A stretch of DNA of 64,000 bases. It comes from Maridesulfovibrio sp. GTDB lineage: Bacteria; Desulfobacterota; Desulfovibrionia; Desulfovibrionales; Desulfovibrionaceae. How positions within the stretch are numbered: position 1 is the stretch's first letter; each line of letters starts with the position of its first letter. Both the position numbers and the translations under genes were made by a program. The DNA is taken from positions 2,427,001-2,491,000 of the forward strand of contig NZ_OY781616.1 of NCBI RefSeq assembly GCF_963677005.1, given 5' to 3'. Below, one piece after another: positions 54,202-62,969 of the stretch. Below the pieces are notes generated by a model. That model saw only the letters and a program-made list of their open reading frames with translations, was not told the DNA's origin and did not search any database.

Positions 54202-55704
54202 ATGGATTCGTATTCGATGTTTTTGGAATATTCAGCCGACGACAGTTTAGCCCGGATCAAGTCTGACCGGGATGAAGATTGGCAGAGACTGAGCGGGGAA
54301 ATGGCGCTTGACCTGTTCCGGAAATGCGCAGCGAGGGTTCCGGCCTACAGGGACTTCCTGCGCCAACGGGGGGTCGATCCGGCCGCCGTACGGAACATGG
54401 ACGACTTCACCGGCATACCGGCTACTAACAAGGAGAACTACATAAACCACTATCCCGTGGACCAGCTTTGCTGGGACGGGAAACTGGATAAATCCCGTCT
54501 GCTTGCGTCGAGCTCAGGTTCCACTGGCTCACCGAACTTCTGGCCGGTATTCGACGAGCAGACCCGCCAGGCAGCCGAGGTCTGGGAACTGATATACAAG
54601 GATTTCCTGGACGCGAAAGAGCGTCCCACCCTGTTTATCGTTGCCTTTGCCATGGGGTTGTGGGCGGCCGGAACCAGCACGATGATGTCCAACGAGTGGA
54701 TTTCACGCAAAGGATACCCGATCACCATGGCTACACCGGGCACCCATATTCCCGATGTGCTTTCCATTATCCGATCAATGCATAAGCATTTCGACCAGAT
54801 AGTGATCGCGGGCTATCCCCCGCATGTCAAAAACATCATTGACGCAGGGATCAGAGAAAATCTCGATTGGAAAAAGCTCAGGCTTAAATTTCTGTTCACG
54901 GGCGAGGCCTTCACCGAGCGCTGGAGAAACAACTTCGCCAGGCAGACCGGCCTTGGTAATATTCTGACCGATGCGCTCAACATGTACGGCTCTGCGGACG
55001 TGGGCCTTGTAGCCCATGAGACGCCGCTGACGGTCTACCTGCGGAGAAAGGCGGCTGAAGACGGCAACCTGACATCCGCCCTGTTCGGGGATAACCGGGT
55101 GCCTGCAGTTAATCAGTACAACCCCGAAACCCGTTACTTCGAGACCATAGACGGTCGTCTGGTGGTGACGGCCCCGAGCAGCATCCCTTTGGTGCGATAC
55201 AACACCATGGACCTAGGCGGCACGCTCACCTACGGCGATCTACAGAACAGGCTGGCAGCGCGGGGCATTGAGCTTGATGAGGAAGCCAAAGCACTGGGCA
55301 TTGCACACCGCATCTGGAAGACTCCGCTGGTCTATCTCTTCGGGCGCGGCAAGTTCGCGGCTAGCATTTACGGGATCACTATTTTTCCAGAGTACACCAA
55401 GTGGATTCTTGATGCACCTGAACTGGCCCACGTATTGACCGGAAAATTCATCATCGCCACCGAGGACACGGACGACATGCAGCAGCGCCTCCGGCTCCGG
55501 GTCGAACTGGTCGAGGGGGCAGATTCATCTGAACACAACCGGGAACTGGTCAAAACCGTCTTTGTCCGGGAACTGCCGAAGATCAGCAGCGAATACCGGG
55601 CCCTGCTGCTGGATATGGGAGAAAGAGTCAACCCGGAAATAAGTCTGCATCCCTACGGCGATCCCGACTACTTTCCCAAAGGGATCGTCAAAAAGGGAGC
55701 ATAA
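54202..55704 (+). CDS. CapK / phenylacetate-CoA ligase-like adenylate-forming enzyme
   Basis: 500 residues from the ATG at 54202 (AGAGG upstream); an upstream ATG at 54064 would add 46 residues of low complexity. The adenylate-forming P-loop is SSSGSTGSPNFWPVF near residue 110. AFAMGLWAAGT and NMYGSADVGLVAHE are family-like middle motifs. It probably activates a carboxylic acid as an acyl-adenylate or thioester; substrate unknown. It is a single gene with no biosynthetic partners nearby. Confidence 0.8.
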   Translation: MDSYSMFLEYSADDSLARIKSDRDEDWQRLSGEMALDLFRKCAARVPAYRDFLRQRGVDPAAVRNMDDFTGIPATNKENYINHYPVDQLCWDGKLDKSRLLASSSGSTGSPNFWPVFDEQTRQAAEVWELIYKDFLDAKERPTLFIVAFAMGLWAAGTSTMMSNEWISRKGYPITMATPGTHIPDVLSIIRSMHKHFDQIVIAGYPPHVKNIIDAGIRENLDWKKLRLKFLFTGEAFTERWRNNFARQTGLGNILTDALNMYGSADVGLVAHETPLTVYLRRKAAEDGNLTSALFGDNRVPAVNQYNPETRYFETIDGRLVVTAPSSIPLVRYNTMDLGGTLTYGDLQNRLAARGIELDEEAKALGIAHRIWKTPLVYLFGRGKFAASIYGITIFPEYTKWILDAPELAHVLTGKFIIATEDTDDMQQRLRLRVELVEGADSSEHNRELVKTVFVRELPKISSEYRALLLDMGERVNPEISLHPYGDPDYFPKGIVKKGA

Positions 55705-55752
55705 TGGAGGATGCCACCGACAGGTTATAAAACGCAACCGCAGGCGGAGCTG

Positions 55753-55887
55753 TAGCCCAAGCCACAAAAAGGGGCCAACACAGCCGCAGAGTTCGGGACC
55801 AGCGAGAATGTAATAGAAATGATGCAGTCAGTTTTTGAGCATGAGGATTTGTGGGTTGGGGGCGAGGGGAATGAAAAAGGATATTAG
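55753..55887 (+). pseudogene. hipA C-terminal remnant
   Basis: Sequence homologous to the last ~45 codons of the hipA gene at 58309-59562 (shared AGCCCAAGCCAC, GATGCAGTCAG, TTTTGAGCATGA blocks). It has no upstream part, no start and no ribosome binding site. It is a leftover of an earlier hipA copy. Confidence 0.8.
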
Positions 55888-55903
55888 TTCGTCCGGTTAA
55901 AGC

Positions 55904-56956
55904 TTACTTTTTCCCGGAAACATCGGGGCAGCTTCTCTTAACAAGCATCTCCTGAATCCTCTGAGCAGCGTTGGTTCGCAGGTTTTCAAAGAAAAGGGCG
56001 TAGTCATCCACATGATATACGCCTTTCGGAAAGCTGTGCGAATCATTCATAATAGAAAGGTCTATCGGGTCCACCACAAGACCAGAATTCACGATCTGGG
56101 CCGAAGTGAAATGGGCTCGTGTTTCCGAACGGTCTTTTTCGGCAAAAGTGGCCCCCATATTTTTGCTGGCTGGTACGAATGAATCATCCGTCGTCCAGGA
56201 GAGCGGATTGACCACTATGGCCCCGGGGATGCGTGTGGGGGCAGCGTCCTGTCTGCCTGCGGCCATGGTGTTATAGTCGATAAAGCATTGGGTCTGCCTG
56301 GAAGATTTGCAAATGCGGATGTTTGGATTGGCGGCAATGTTATCTTTGGTGATGGACCAGCCTATAGCGTAAGCGGCCACAAGACGGCTTTCCGCACCTG
56401 TGGAGCCCCAGTGACGAACGGCTAGATCCACGATGATGTTAGACCCTTGGCTGTGTCCAGCAAGGATAAAAGGACGGCCATGGTTAAAATGCTTCAAGTA
56501 GTATCTGAAAGCATCCCAGACATCGGCCAAGCCATAGGAAATGAGTTCCCTCTTCTGTTTCGCACCAAGGGTAAGGGCTGCCATGTTCATCTGGCGATAA
56601 TATGGCGCATAAAGATTTGCCTGGCAGGAAAAGACGGCGGCCTGCTTGTATAATGTGGCAGCCGCAGCCGCCTGTTGCTCTTGTGAAGCGATATCCATGA
56701 GCCAGTCCCTGTCGTTGTGCAGTACAGTGGGGTAAACCCAGAAGATGTCCACGGCAAATCTGTTGGAGGATTCGGGCAACGCCAGCCAACTATCCGCTTG
56801 GCTGTAGTCCGGTCGCGGGGGAATGGAAATGGAATTGGAATCGAAGGGAGGCAATCCATCGGCCGGTGAGGGGCTGGCTGCCGTCAGAAGCAGTATAACG
56901 GCGAGGCCCGTCAGAAATAAAAGGTGATAATGTGCGGCGATGCGCTGTTTGGGCAT
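55904..56956 (-). CDS. DUF3089 family alpha/beta hydrolase
   Basis: 350 residues with a signal peptide (residues ~1-32). DIFWVYPTVLHNDRDWLMD, FSCQANLYAPYYRQMNMAAL and the nucleophile elbow ILAGHSQGSNI near residue 170 follow the DUF3089 pattern. It is a probable secreted esterase or lipase-like enzyme, substrate unknown. It lies inside the mosaic island between a hipA remnant and an integrase remnant. Confidence 0.85.
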   Translation of the reverse strand: MPKQRIAAHYHLLFLTGLAVILLLTAASPSPADGLPPFDSNSISIPPRPDYSQADSWLALPESSNRFAVDIFWVYPTVLHNDRDWLMDIASQEQQAAAAATLYKQAAVFSCQANLYAPYYRQMNMAALTLGAKQKRELISYGLADVWDAFRYYLKHFNHGRPFILAGHSQGSNIIVDLAVRHWGSTGAESRLVAAYAIGWSITKDNIAANPNIRICKSSRQTQCFIDYNTMAAGRQDAAPTRIPGAIVVNPLSWTTDDSFVPASKNMGATFAEKDRSETRAHFTSAQIVNSGLVVDPIDLSIMNDSHSFPKGVYHVDDYALFFENLRTNAAQRIQEMLVKRSCPDVSGKK

Positions 56957-57064
56957 GAAAGAAGTCCTCCGATTTAAGGCAACAAAGCATTGTGGTAAAA
57001 AAAAGTCAATGCAATACCCGACAAGGACAGTTGCTTTTCAAAGTGCTTGCGTCTTTGAAATCGC

Positions 57065-57710
57065 TGGATTGAATTACGTTCGGAGCAAGGCGCGGGATGT
57101 GTCAGCCCGTTAATCCCGGCAAGCTCTACTTTGAAATGCCGCGCTTGAACAACATAAAGACCGAAGACCTCACTCCCGCGCAGCTAGCACTCTTTTGGAC
57201 TCCATTGAGAATGACCAAAACCAGAAAACAGCTTCCATAATGCTGATGGCCCTTTATACGAGGATGAGAAAATCTGAAATTTTCAATCTGAAATGGAATC
57301 ATGTTGATTTCGAGCGTGGTTTCATCCTGCTTAAAGACCCAAGGAGCGGGCAGGATCAGCGCATACCGATCAATAATTCCGCGCGTTCCATTCTGGAAAA
57401 ACAGCCTCGCACAGATTGTGAGTATGTCTTCCCCGGCAGGTACGATGGTCCCACAAAAGACCTGCGTGTTCCATTCCGCAGAATCTGCGATAACGCCGGG
57501 TTGCCCAAGGACTTCTGACCCATGCACGGGCTGCGGCACGTTTTCGCCTCCACCCTCGCCAGCTCCGGACAGGTGGATATGTACACCCTGCAAAAACTGC
57601 TAACTCATAAGACACCATCAATGGTCCAGCGTTATGCCCACTTGCGCGACGACGCCATGATACGGGCCAGTGAGGTTGCCAATATTTATTATGAGGATAT
57701 GAGGATATGA
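57065..57710 (+). pseudogene. Decayed tyrosine integrase (C-terminal two thirds)
   Basis: Homologous to codons ~165 onward of the integrase at 60157-61287. Damage visible: a 1-nt deletion near 57184-57205, and an in-frame TGA at 57516-57518 where the intact gene has an Arg codon (FRPMHG). The N-terminal third is missing. The catalytic HGLRH and tyrosine region are still readable downstream of the stop. Confidence 0.9.
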
Positions 57711-57786
57711 GGATATGAAGATGTGTGCTCCAAGGAGATCAAATTAAACGGCAGCCCATAAAATGCCCCCCTTGACCTACCAACCA

Positions 57787-57843
57787 TTAATGCCTAATAT
57801 TTTAGTCATAGATCAAATTAAAGACTATTTTATTAGGCATTAA
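57787..57843. promoter_or_regulatory. hipB operator (13-bp inverted repeat)
   Basis: TTAATGCCTAATA at 57787-57799 and its exact reverse complement TATTAGGCATTAA at 57831-57843, ending 1 nt before the hipB ATG. The 44-bp centre-to-centre spacing suggests two dimer sites for autoregulation by the HipB-type protein. Confidence 0.75.
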
Positions 57844-57844
57844 A

Positions 57845-58153
57845 ATGAAGAAAAAGTTACCTATAAAACTGCGCAGCAGCCTTAAAGGGCTTGGTGAATC
57901 CTTGAAAAACGCAAGGATTCGCCGCCGCCTGAAGATGGTTACAGTTGCCGACCGCGCCGGGGTCAGCAGGGAGACTCTTGCCAAAATCCAGCGCGGTGAT
58001 CCCGGTGTCAGCATGGGCAACTATGCCGCCGTAATCTTCGCCCTCGGCCTCGGCACGGACTGGATGAATCTGGCTGACATAACCGAGGACAAAGTCGGAC
58101 AGGCTCTTGAAGAGGAACGGTTGCCCAGCCGGGTACACGAGATATCGAGCTAG
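57845..58153 (+). CDS. hipB: HipB-type XRE antitoxin/regulator
   Basis: 102 residues with a helix-turn-helix (LGESLKNARIRRRLKMVTVADRAGVSRETLAKIQRGDPGVSM, residues ~16-58). The domain and the following hipA identify it as the antitoxin. It binds its own promoter and neutralises HipA in known systems. An unusual 155-nt gap with a hairpin separates it from hipA. Confidence 0.85.
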   Translation: MKKKLPIKLRSSLKGLGESLKNARIRRRLKMVTVADRAGVSRETLAKIQRGDPGVSMGNYAAVIFALGLGTDWMNLADITEDKVGQALEEERLPSRVHEISS

Positions 58154-58186
58154 AGAAGAAGCCTATCGGCGATCCCTGCCGGGGGC

Positions 58187-58212
58187 CTTAAACCCTTTGA
58201 AAAGGGTTTAAG
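58187..58212. repeat. Hairpin between hipB and hipA
   Basis: CTTAAACCCTTT / AAAGGGTTTAAG hairpin followed by AATCCC, a context like that at 1870. It probably lowers hipA expression or is a dispersed repeat inserted in the operon. Confidence 0.55.
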
Positions 58213-58308
58213 AATCCCAAACCTTTTTGATATGGCTTCGCCGCTCTGCTTGATAGATTGATCCTTCTTTCAAAAGACATAAATTTTATATGATTAGGCT
58301 GGTAGAAA

Positions 58309-59562
58309 ATGCCAAAAGAAATATTTGTACATATTGATTTGCAGGGCGAAACACATTTCTTGGGACGACTGTGGATTCATTCCGGGCAGCGCGGCGAGAG
58401 CGCATCTTTTGAATATTCTCGCCAATGGCGTCAATCCTCCATAAGTTTTTCCCTTGAACCGACATTGCAACTCGGCAAGGGCTCTTTCCATACGCCAGCA
58501 GGCAAATCGCTTTTCGGCTCCATCGGCGATTCTGCCCCGGACCGCTGGGGCCGAGTGCTCATGAAACGTCTGGAGGCCAGAAACGCCAAGGCTGAAAAGC
58601 GTACCCGTCGCATGTTGCATGATTCCGACTTCCTGCTCATGGTTAATGATCTGGCCAGGCAGGGGGCATTGCGCTTTGCCGAACAGGAAGGCGGCCCTTT
58701 TCTGGCAACAGACGAGGAAGCCGCAATCCCGCCCATGGTTGAGTTGGGTCGGCTTATGGCTGCATCAAACCGTATTTTGGAAAATAAGGAACTGGATCAG
58801 GATATTCAGGATCTGGTTGCCCCCGGTGCGTCACTCGGTGGAGCACGGCCCAAGGCATCCATTATAGATACGGACGGCAAGCTGCTGATCGCCAAGTTCC
58901 CCAGCCCCACCGATGAATGGGATGTGGAATTATGGGAATACCTCGCCTTCCAGATGGCAAAAAAGGCCGGGATACCAACGCCGGAAGTGATGCTAAAAAA
59001 AATCGGCGGACAGAATGTGCTTCTGCTCCACCGCTTTGACCGCAACGCAGGCAAGCGCATACCGTTTCTGTCGGCAATGAGCCTGCTCGGATATTCTGAC
59101 GGCGAACAGGGAAGTTATCTGGAAATCGGCGAAGCACTGAGCGAATACGGAGCCAGCACAACCGAAGATCTCAAAGACCTCTGGCGGCGGATCGTCTTCA
59201 ACATCATGATTTCAAACGTGGACGACCACCTGCGCAACCACGGCTTCCTCTATGCCGGATCAGCAGGCTGGCGGCTCTCCCCCCTCTACGATCTGGAACC
59301 GACCCCGGAGCACGAAAAGCCGCGCATCCTGCACACCTACATCGACCTTGATGACGGCACGGCGTCACTTGATCTCGCCTATTCAGTTATCGAAGAATTC
59401 GGCCTCTCGCTCAAAGAATCAAAAGCCATTTCTAAAAAAGTAGCCCAAGCCACCCAAAGCTGGGCCACCGATGCCGCACGGCTTGGTGCCAGCAATAATG
59501 AAATTGAGATGATGCAGTCAGCTTTTGAGCATGAAGATTTGCGAAGTGGATTGAAGGGCTAA
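58309..59562 (+). CDS. hipA: HipA family serine/threonine kinase toxin
   Basis: 417 residues. The N-terminal HipA-N1 domain ([19 protein letters not shown] near residue 70) is followed by the kinase-like core: [10 protein letters not shown] as the ATP-binding loop, [32 protein letters not shown], and the catalytic [13 protein letters not shown] with Asp and Asn. Known HipA toxins phosphorylate aminoacyl-tRNA synthetases. Its stop overlaps the stop of a convergent fic remnant. Confidence 0.93.
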   Translation: MPKEIFVHIDLQGETHFLGRLWIHSGQRGESASFEYSRQWRQSSISFSLEPTLQLGKGSFHTPAGKSLFGSIGDSAPDRWGRVLMKRLEARNAKAEKRTRRMLHDSDFLLMVNDLARQGALRFAEQEGGPFLATDEEAAIPPMVELGRLMAASNRILENKELDQDIQDLVAPGASLGGARPKASIIDTDGKLLIAKFPSPTDEWDVELWEYLAFQMAKKAGIPTPEVMLKKIGGQNVLLLHRFDRNAGKRIPFLSAMSLLGYSDGEQGSYLEIGEALSEYGASTTEDLKDLWRRIVFNIMISNVDDHLRNHGFLYAGSAGWRLSPLYDLEPTPEHEKPRILHTYIDLDDGTASLDLAYSVIEEFGLSLKESKAISKKVAQATQSWATDAARLGASNNEIEMMQSAFEHEDLRSGLKG

Positions 59563-59717
59563 TTGTACACAGCCAGTTGCCCCTTCTCAGTCAACCGATA
59601 CTTCTGATTCCTACTATTGGGCTTGTCGGGAATGGTCATCTCCACGAGCCCCTCTTCCAATGCGGGCTTGAGATAAAGTTCCCTGAATGACTTGCGGTCT
59701 TTGAGGCCCAAAGCATT
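59559..59717 (-). pseudogene. fic 3' remnant
   Basis: About 51 codons homologous to the C-terminus of the Fic protein at 61957-62952 ([22 protein letters not shown]... then a divergent tail and TAG). The remainder of the gene is absent. It overlaps the hipA stop by 4 nt in convergent orientation. Confidence 0.88.
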
Positions 59718-59824
59718 TCACCTCACATTTAAAAACTAACCACGGTTCACTAAGTCTTAATACTAAAAAATACAATCCTAGGCTCAAAAAAAGTTGTACA
59801 GGAGTTGTACAAAACAGCAGACAC

Positions 59825-59861
59825 AAAAAAAAGGACTCACAGCCATTCAGCTGTAAGTCCT
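59825..59861 (-). terminator. Terminator of the tRNA-Leu fragment
   Basis: AAGGACTTACAGCTGAATGGCTGTGAGTCCTT followed by T-rich sequence on the minus strand; a tRNA terminator preserved next to the 3' fragment. Confidence 0.75.
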
Positions 59862-59870
59862 TGTATTATC

Positions 59871-59928
59871 TGGTACCGGGAGCGAGACTCGAACTCGCAA
59901 GGGCGTGAACCCGGCGGATTTTGAGTAC
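59871..59928 (-). other. tRNA-Leu(CAA) 3' fragment, probable attachment site
   Basis: On the minus strand the sequence runs from ACTCAAAATCC (anticodon loop with CAA) through a leucine-type long variable arm (CCGGGTTCACGCCCTTG), the T-arm CGAGTTCGAGTCTCG and the acceptor end CTCCCGGTACCA. The 5' half is absent. It lies 229 nt from the integrase start, as expected for one end of a tRNA-integrated element. Confidence 0.82.
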
Positions 59929-60156
59929 TGAATTTAACTGTTTAACCGGATTTAACCCAGCCATAAAGCCTTTATTTAAAAGGACTTGATTCTTTAACTG
60001 GGCTTGTTTGATTTCCCCATAATTTATTGTATTCTGACCTCCTTTATGGGGAATAGCATGGGGAATACGACTTCCCCCACCCTGCGTATCTAAGTACGTG
60101 GTGAGCATATATTCTTCCCCATAATTCCCCACAAATCAGCTCAAGAAGGAAAGCAG

Positions 60157-61287
60157 ATGGCCGCAGTAAAAAGACACAAGACAACATATAAGGGCGTGTT
60201 CTACATCGATAGTAAAAACCAAGTCACCGGGGTGAAGGAAAAGATTTATTACATCCGCTACTATAGAGGTGGAAAGTCCATAGAAGAAAAAGCCGGACGC
60301 CAGCATCAGGATCAGATGACACCTGCCAAGGCGAACCGTTTGCGGGTTCTACGCATTGAGGGGAAGATTGACTCCAACAACGAACGCAGGAAGAAAGTTC
60401 GGGCTGAACGCAACAAAATGACCGTTGGTCGGATCTGGGAAGCTTTTTATGACGCCAAGCAAGAAAACAAAAGTATCAAGGACGACCGTAACCGCTGGCG
60501 GAGCTACCTGTTCAAGGATTTCGGGAAAAAGATTCCTGAAGAAGTAGTCACCACCGACATCGACCGGCTGCGCCGAAAATTACAGAATAAAGGACTTGCT
60601 CCCGGAACAGTCAAGCAGGGACTTGTCCTGCTCAAACGCATTTTAAATTTCGGAGCCAAACGGGGGATGTGTCAGCCAATCAATCAGGCAAAGCTTTACT
60701 TCGAAATGCCAAAAATAAACAACATCAAAACGGAAGACCTTACGCCCGAACAGCTTTCAGCTCTCATGGAAGCCATTGAAACTTCACCCAATAAACCCGC
60801 TGCGAACATGATGCTTATGGCACTCTACACAGGCATGAGAAAAGGAGAAATCTTTAAGCTAAGATGGAATGACATTGATTTTAACCGTGGCTTCATCACG
60901 CTGGGAGATCCTAAAAATGGCACAGACCAACGTATACCTTTAAATAACTCAGCAAGATCTATTTTAGAAAGACAGCCCAAAAAAAATGAATACATTTTTC
61001 CCGGCAGAAAGAACGGTCCAACAAAAGAAATGCGCATCCCCTTTCGCCGTATCTGCGATAATGCAGGTCTGCCCAAAGACTTCCGACCCATGCACGGACT
61101 ACGTCATGTATTCGCTTCCACTCTTGCCAGCTCCGGGCAGGTAGATATGTATACTCTGCAAAAATTGCTCACCCACAAGACCCCATCAATGGTTCAAAGA
61201 TATGCCCACTTGCGGGATGACGCCATGCAGCGGGCGAGTGAAGTTGCCGGGAATATTTATCAGCAGATGCAGAAAAGGAATGGCTAG
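60157..61287 (+). CDS. int: Tyrosine recombinase / phage-type integrase
   Basis: 376 residues. There is an N-terminal AP2-like arm-binding part (YYIRYYRGGKSIEEKAGR), a core-binding helix region (~88-180) and a catalytic domain with Arg228 (TGMRKGE), His313-x-x-Arg316 (HGLRH), His340 and nucleophile Tyr349 (MVQRYAH). All catalytic residues are present, so it may be active. It probably integrates at the adjacent tRNA-Leu site. A terminator hairpin follows at 61291. A decayed homologue lies at 57065. Confidence 0.95.
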   Translation: MAAVKRHKTTYKGVFYIDSKNQVTGVKEKIYYIRYYRGGKSIEEKAGRQHQDQMTPAKANRLRVLRIEGKIDSNNERRKKVRAERNKMTVGRIWEAFYDAKQENKSIKDDRNRWRSYLFKDFGKKIPEEVVTTDIDRLRRKLQNKGLAPGTVKQGLVLLKRILNFGAKRGMCQPINQAKLYFEMPKINNIKTEDLTPEQLSALMEAIETSPNKPAANMMLMALYTGMRKGEIFKLRWNDIDFNRGFITLGDPKNGTDQRIPLNNSARSILERQPKKNEYIFPGRKNGPTKEMRIPFRRICDNAGLPKDFRPMHGLRHVFASTLASSGQVDMYTLQKLLTHKTPSMVQRYAHLRDDAMQRASEVAGNIYQQMQKRNG

Positions 61288-61290
61288 CAT

Positions 61291-61330
61291 GCACCCGCTC
61301 AGCAAACATCGCTGAGCGGGTGCTGTCTTT
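61291..61330 (+). terminator. Terminator of the integrase gene
   Basis: Perfect 13-bp stem (GCACCCGCTCAGC / GCTGAGCGGGTGC) with a 7-nt loop, followed by TGTCTTT, 3 nt after the stop. Confidence 0.8.
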
Positions 61331-61375
61331 ACATGTATGTCTTGGGACTTTGAATTTGCGTTGAGTAGGGGTATA

Positions 61376-61822
61376 TTAATACAAACTTTCGTATCCTTTT
61401 TCTGTTAACGCTTCACTTTCATCAAGTACCCCCTCGCTCTGAAGCTCCTTTACGGCAGCAACCAATGCATTTTTATACGGTTCTGAAGCAGTAATAAAAG
61501 CTCTCCAGTTAGGCGAATAACCAACACGAGCCTGCATATCGCGTAGCTGATTCAAAATATCAGTTCTTGCCTCCTGAGTGCGACTATCCAAGTCGCCGTA
61601 TATATAATCAACCCCTTTTTCAGTTAGCCCTTCGTCATTATCAAAAAGACCTTCTTGCTGTAGTTCCTTCATTGCTTGGGGAAGCGCATCCTTTACGGGA
61701 GGATGAAGTTTCGAAATAGGCACCATCAACCGCCTAATGAAAATTTTCTGTCCAACGGTGGGGCGTTCCTCTGCAAATGAATCCATGATAAAATTTTTAG
61801 CTTCCTGAACAAACCTACTCAT
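61376..61822 (-). CDS. Unknown protein with internal duplication
   Basis: 148 residues, soluble. Two related halves are visible: ALPQAMKELQQEGLFDNDEG-LTEKG-VDYIY near residues 47-75, and ALVAAVKELQSEGVLDESEA-LTEKG-YESLY at 119-148. Each looks like a winged-helix-type unit ending in LTEKG. No family recognised. Located between the integrase and fic; island cargo. Confidence 0.7.
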   Translation of the reverse strand: MSRFVQEAKNFIMDSFAEERPTVGQKIFIRRLMVPISKLHPPVKDALPQAMKELQQEGLFDNDEGLTEKGVDYIYGDLDSRTQEARTDILNQLRDMQARVGYSPNWRAFITASEPYKNALVAAVKELQSEGVLDESEALTEKGYESLY

Positions 61823-61956
61823 ATTTCCTCATATTTTTAAAAGATTAAAAAATAACATAGTTACGTAAGCAGATCCAGAAAGCAATAAAAAATATGGATT
61901 ACACCATACTGTGAATAGTGAATTACTCCAATTTGTAAGCAATTCACGAGCTCATT

Positions 61957-62952
61957 CTACAGAGAAAGAGATCGCCCCTTCTCAGTCAACCGATACTTCT
62001 GGTTCCTACTATTGGGCTTGTCGGGAATGGTCATTTCCACAAGCCCTTCTTCCAGTGCTGGCTTAAGGTAAAGCTCCCTGAATGACTTGCGGTCTTTGAG
62101 GCCCAAAGCAGTTTGCAGCTCATCACGGCTCATTTCGCCAGAAATGACTTCAATCAATGCTTTTACTTGGGGGGTGACTTGAGGGCCAACTTGGGGGGTG
62201 GCAGATGAAACGGCATTCAGAATCATTCTGAGCATGAACTCTATGAACGGTGCCGAGTCCGCCTTATTCGTGCTCTGCTGGAGGGCGTCATAATATTCTT
62301 CTTGGTGTTCGAAAACCAGACTTTCCACTGGGATATCCGCGAAAAGTGGATTCCATCCTTTCAGGATCAAAGTCTGCCACAAACGGCCCATACGACCATT
62401 GCCGTCAGCGAATGGGTGGATAAATTCAAACTCGTAATGAAAAACCGAACTGGCAATCAAAGGATGGTCTTCAGTAGCACCCAGCCATGAAAACAGATCC
62501 TGCATCAATGCCGGGACTCTATCGGCAGGCGGGGCCATATGAATCACCCTATCCCCGGCAACCACACCCACACCGGAACGGCGATACATGCCAACCTCGT
62601 CAATCAATCCGGCCATGAGCACGCTGTGCGCTTCCTTCAAATCCGCTTCGCTCTCCACCGACCAATCATCGAACCGGTCATAAGCAGCAATGGCGTTACG
62701 TACCTCCTGAATCTCACGGGGCGGAGCTATTACTCTTTTGCCGTCCAGAATCGCTGTTATCTGCTCTTCGCTAAGGTTGTTACCTTCAATAGCCAGTGAT
62801 CCGCGAATAGTGCGCACACGGTTGATGCGTCTTAGCCTTAGCTCCTTTGAGCTATCGGTTAAAACAGTCAAACGCCCTACTTCCTCGCTTATCTGGGCTA
62901 GCAGATTTACGATGAGTGGGGTTATTGTGTGGGGTGGGTGGTAGGTTGGCAT
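61957..62952 (-). CDS. fic: Fic family protein
   Basis: 331 residues. The N-terminal helix SLAIEGNN (Ser52-xxx-Glu56-Gly57) fits the intramolecular inhibitory motif of Fic proteins. The catalytic loop is HPFADGNGRMGR (residues 179-190), intact. A C-terminal winged-helix domain ([21 protein letters not shown]) follows. Fic enzymes usually transfer AMP to hydroxyl side chains of proteins. A truncated copy of its 3' end lies at 59559-59717. Confidence 0.93.
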   Translation of the reverse strand: MPTYHPPHTITPLIVNLLAQISEEVGRLTVLTDSSKELRLRRINRVRTIRGSLAIEGNNLSEEQITAILDGKRVIAPPREIQEVRNAIAAYDRFDDWSVESEADLKEAHSVLMAGLIDEVGMYRRSGVGVVAGDRVIHMAPPADRVPALMQDLFSWLGATEDHPLIASSVFHYEFEFIHPFADGNGRMGRLWQTLILKGWNPLFADIPVESLVFEHQEEYYDALQQSTNKADSAPFIEFMLRMILNAVSSATPQVGPQVTPQVKALIEVISGEMSRDELQTALGLKDRKSFRELYLKPALEEGLVEMTIPDKPNSRNQKYRLTEKGRSLSL

Positions 62953-62969
62953 TTTAATTCAAATCTGCA

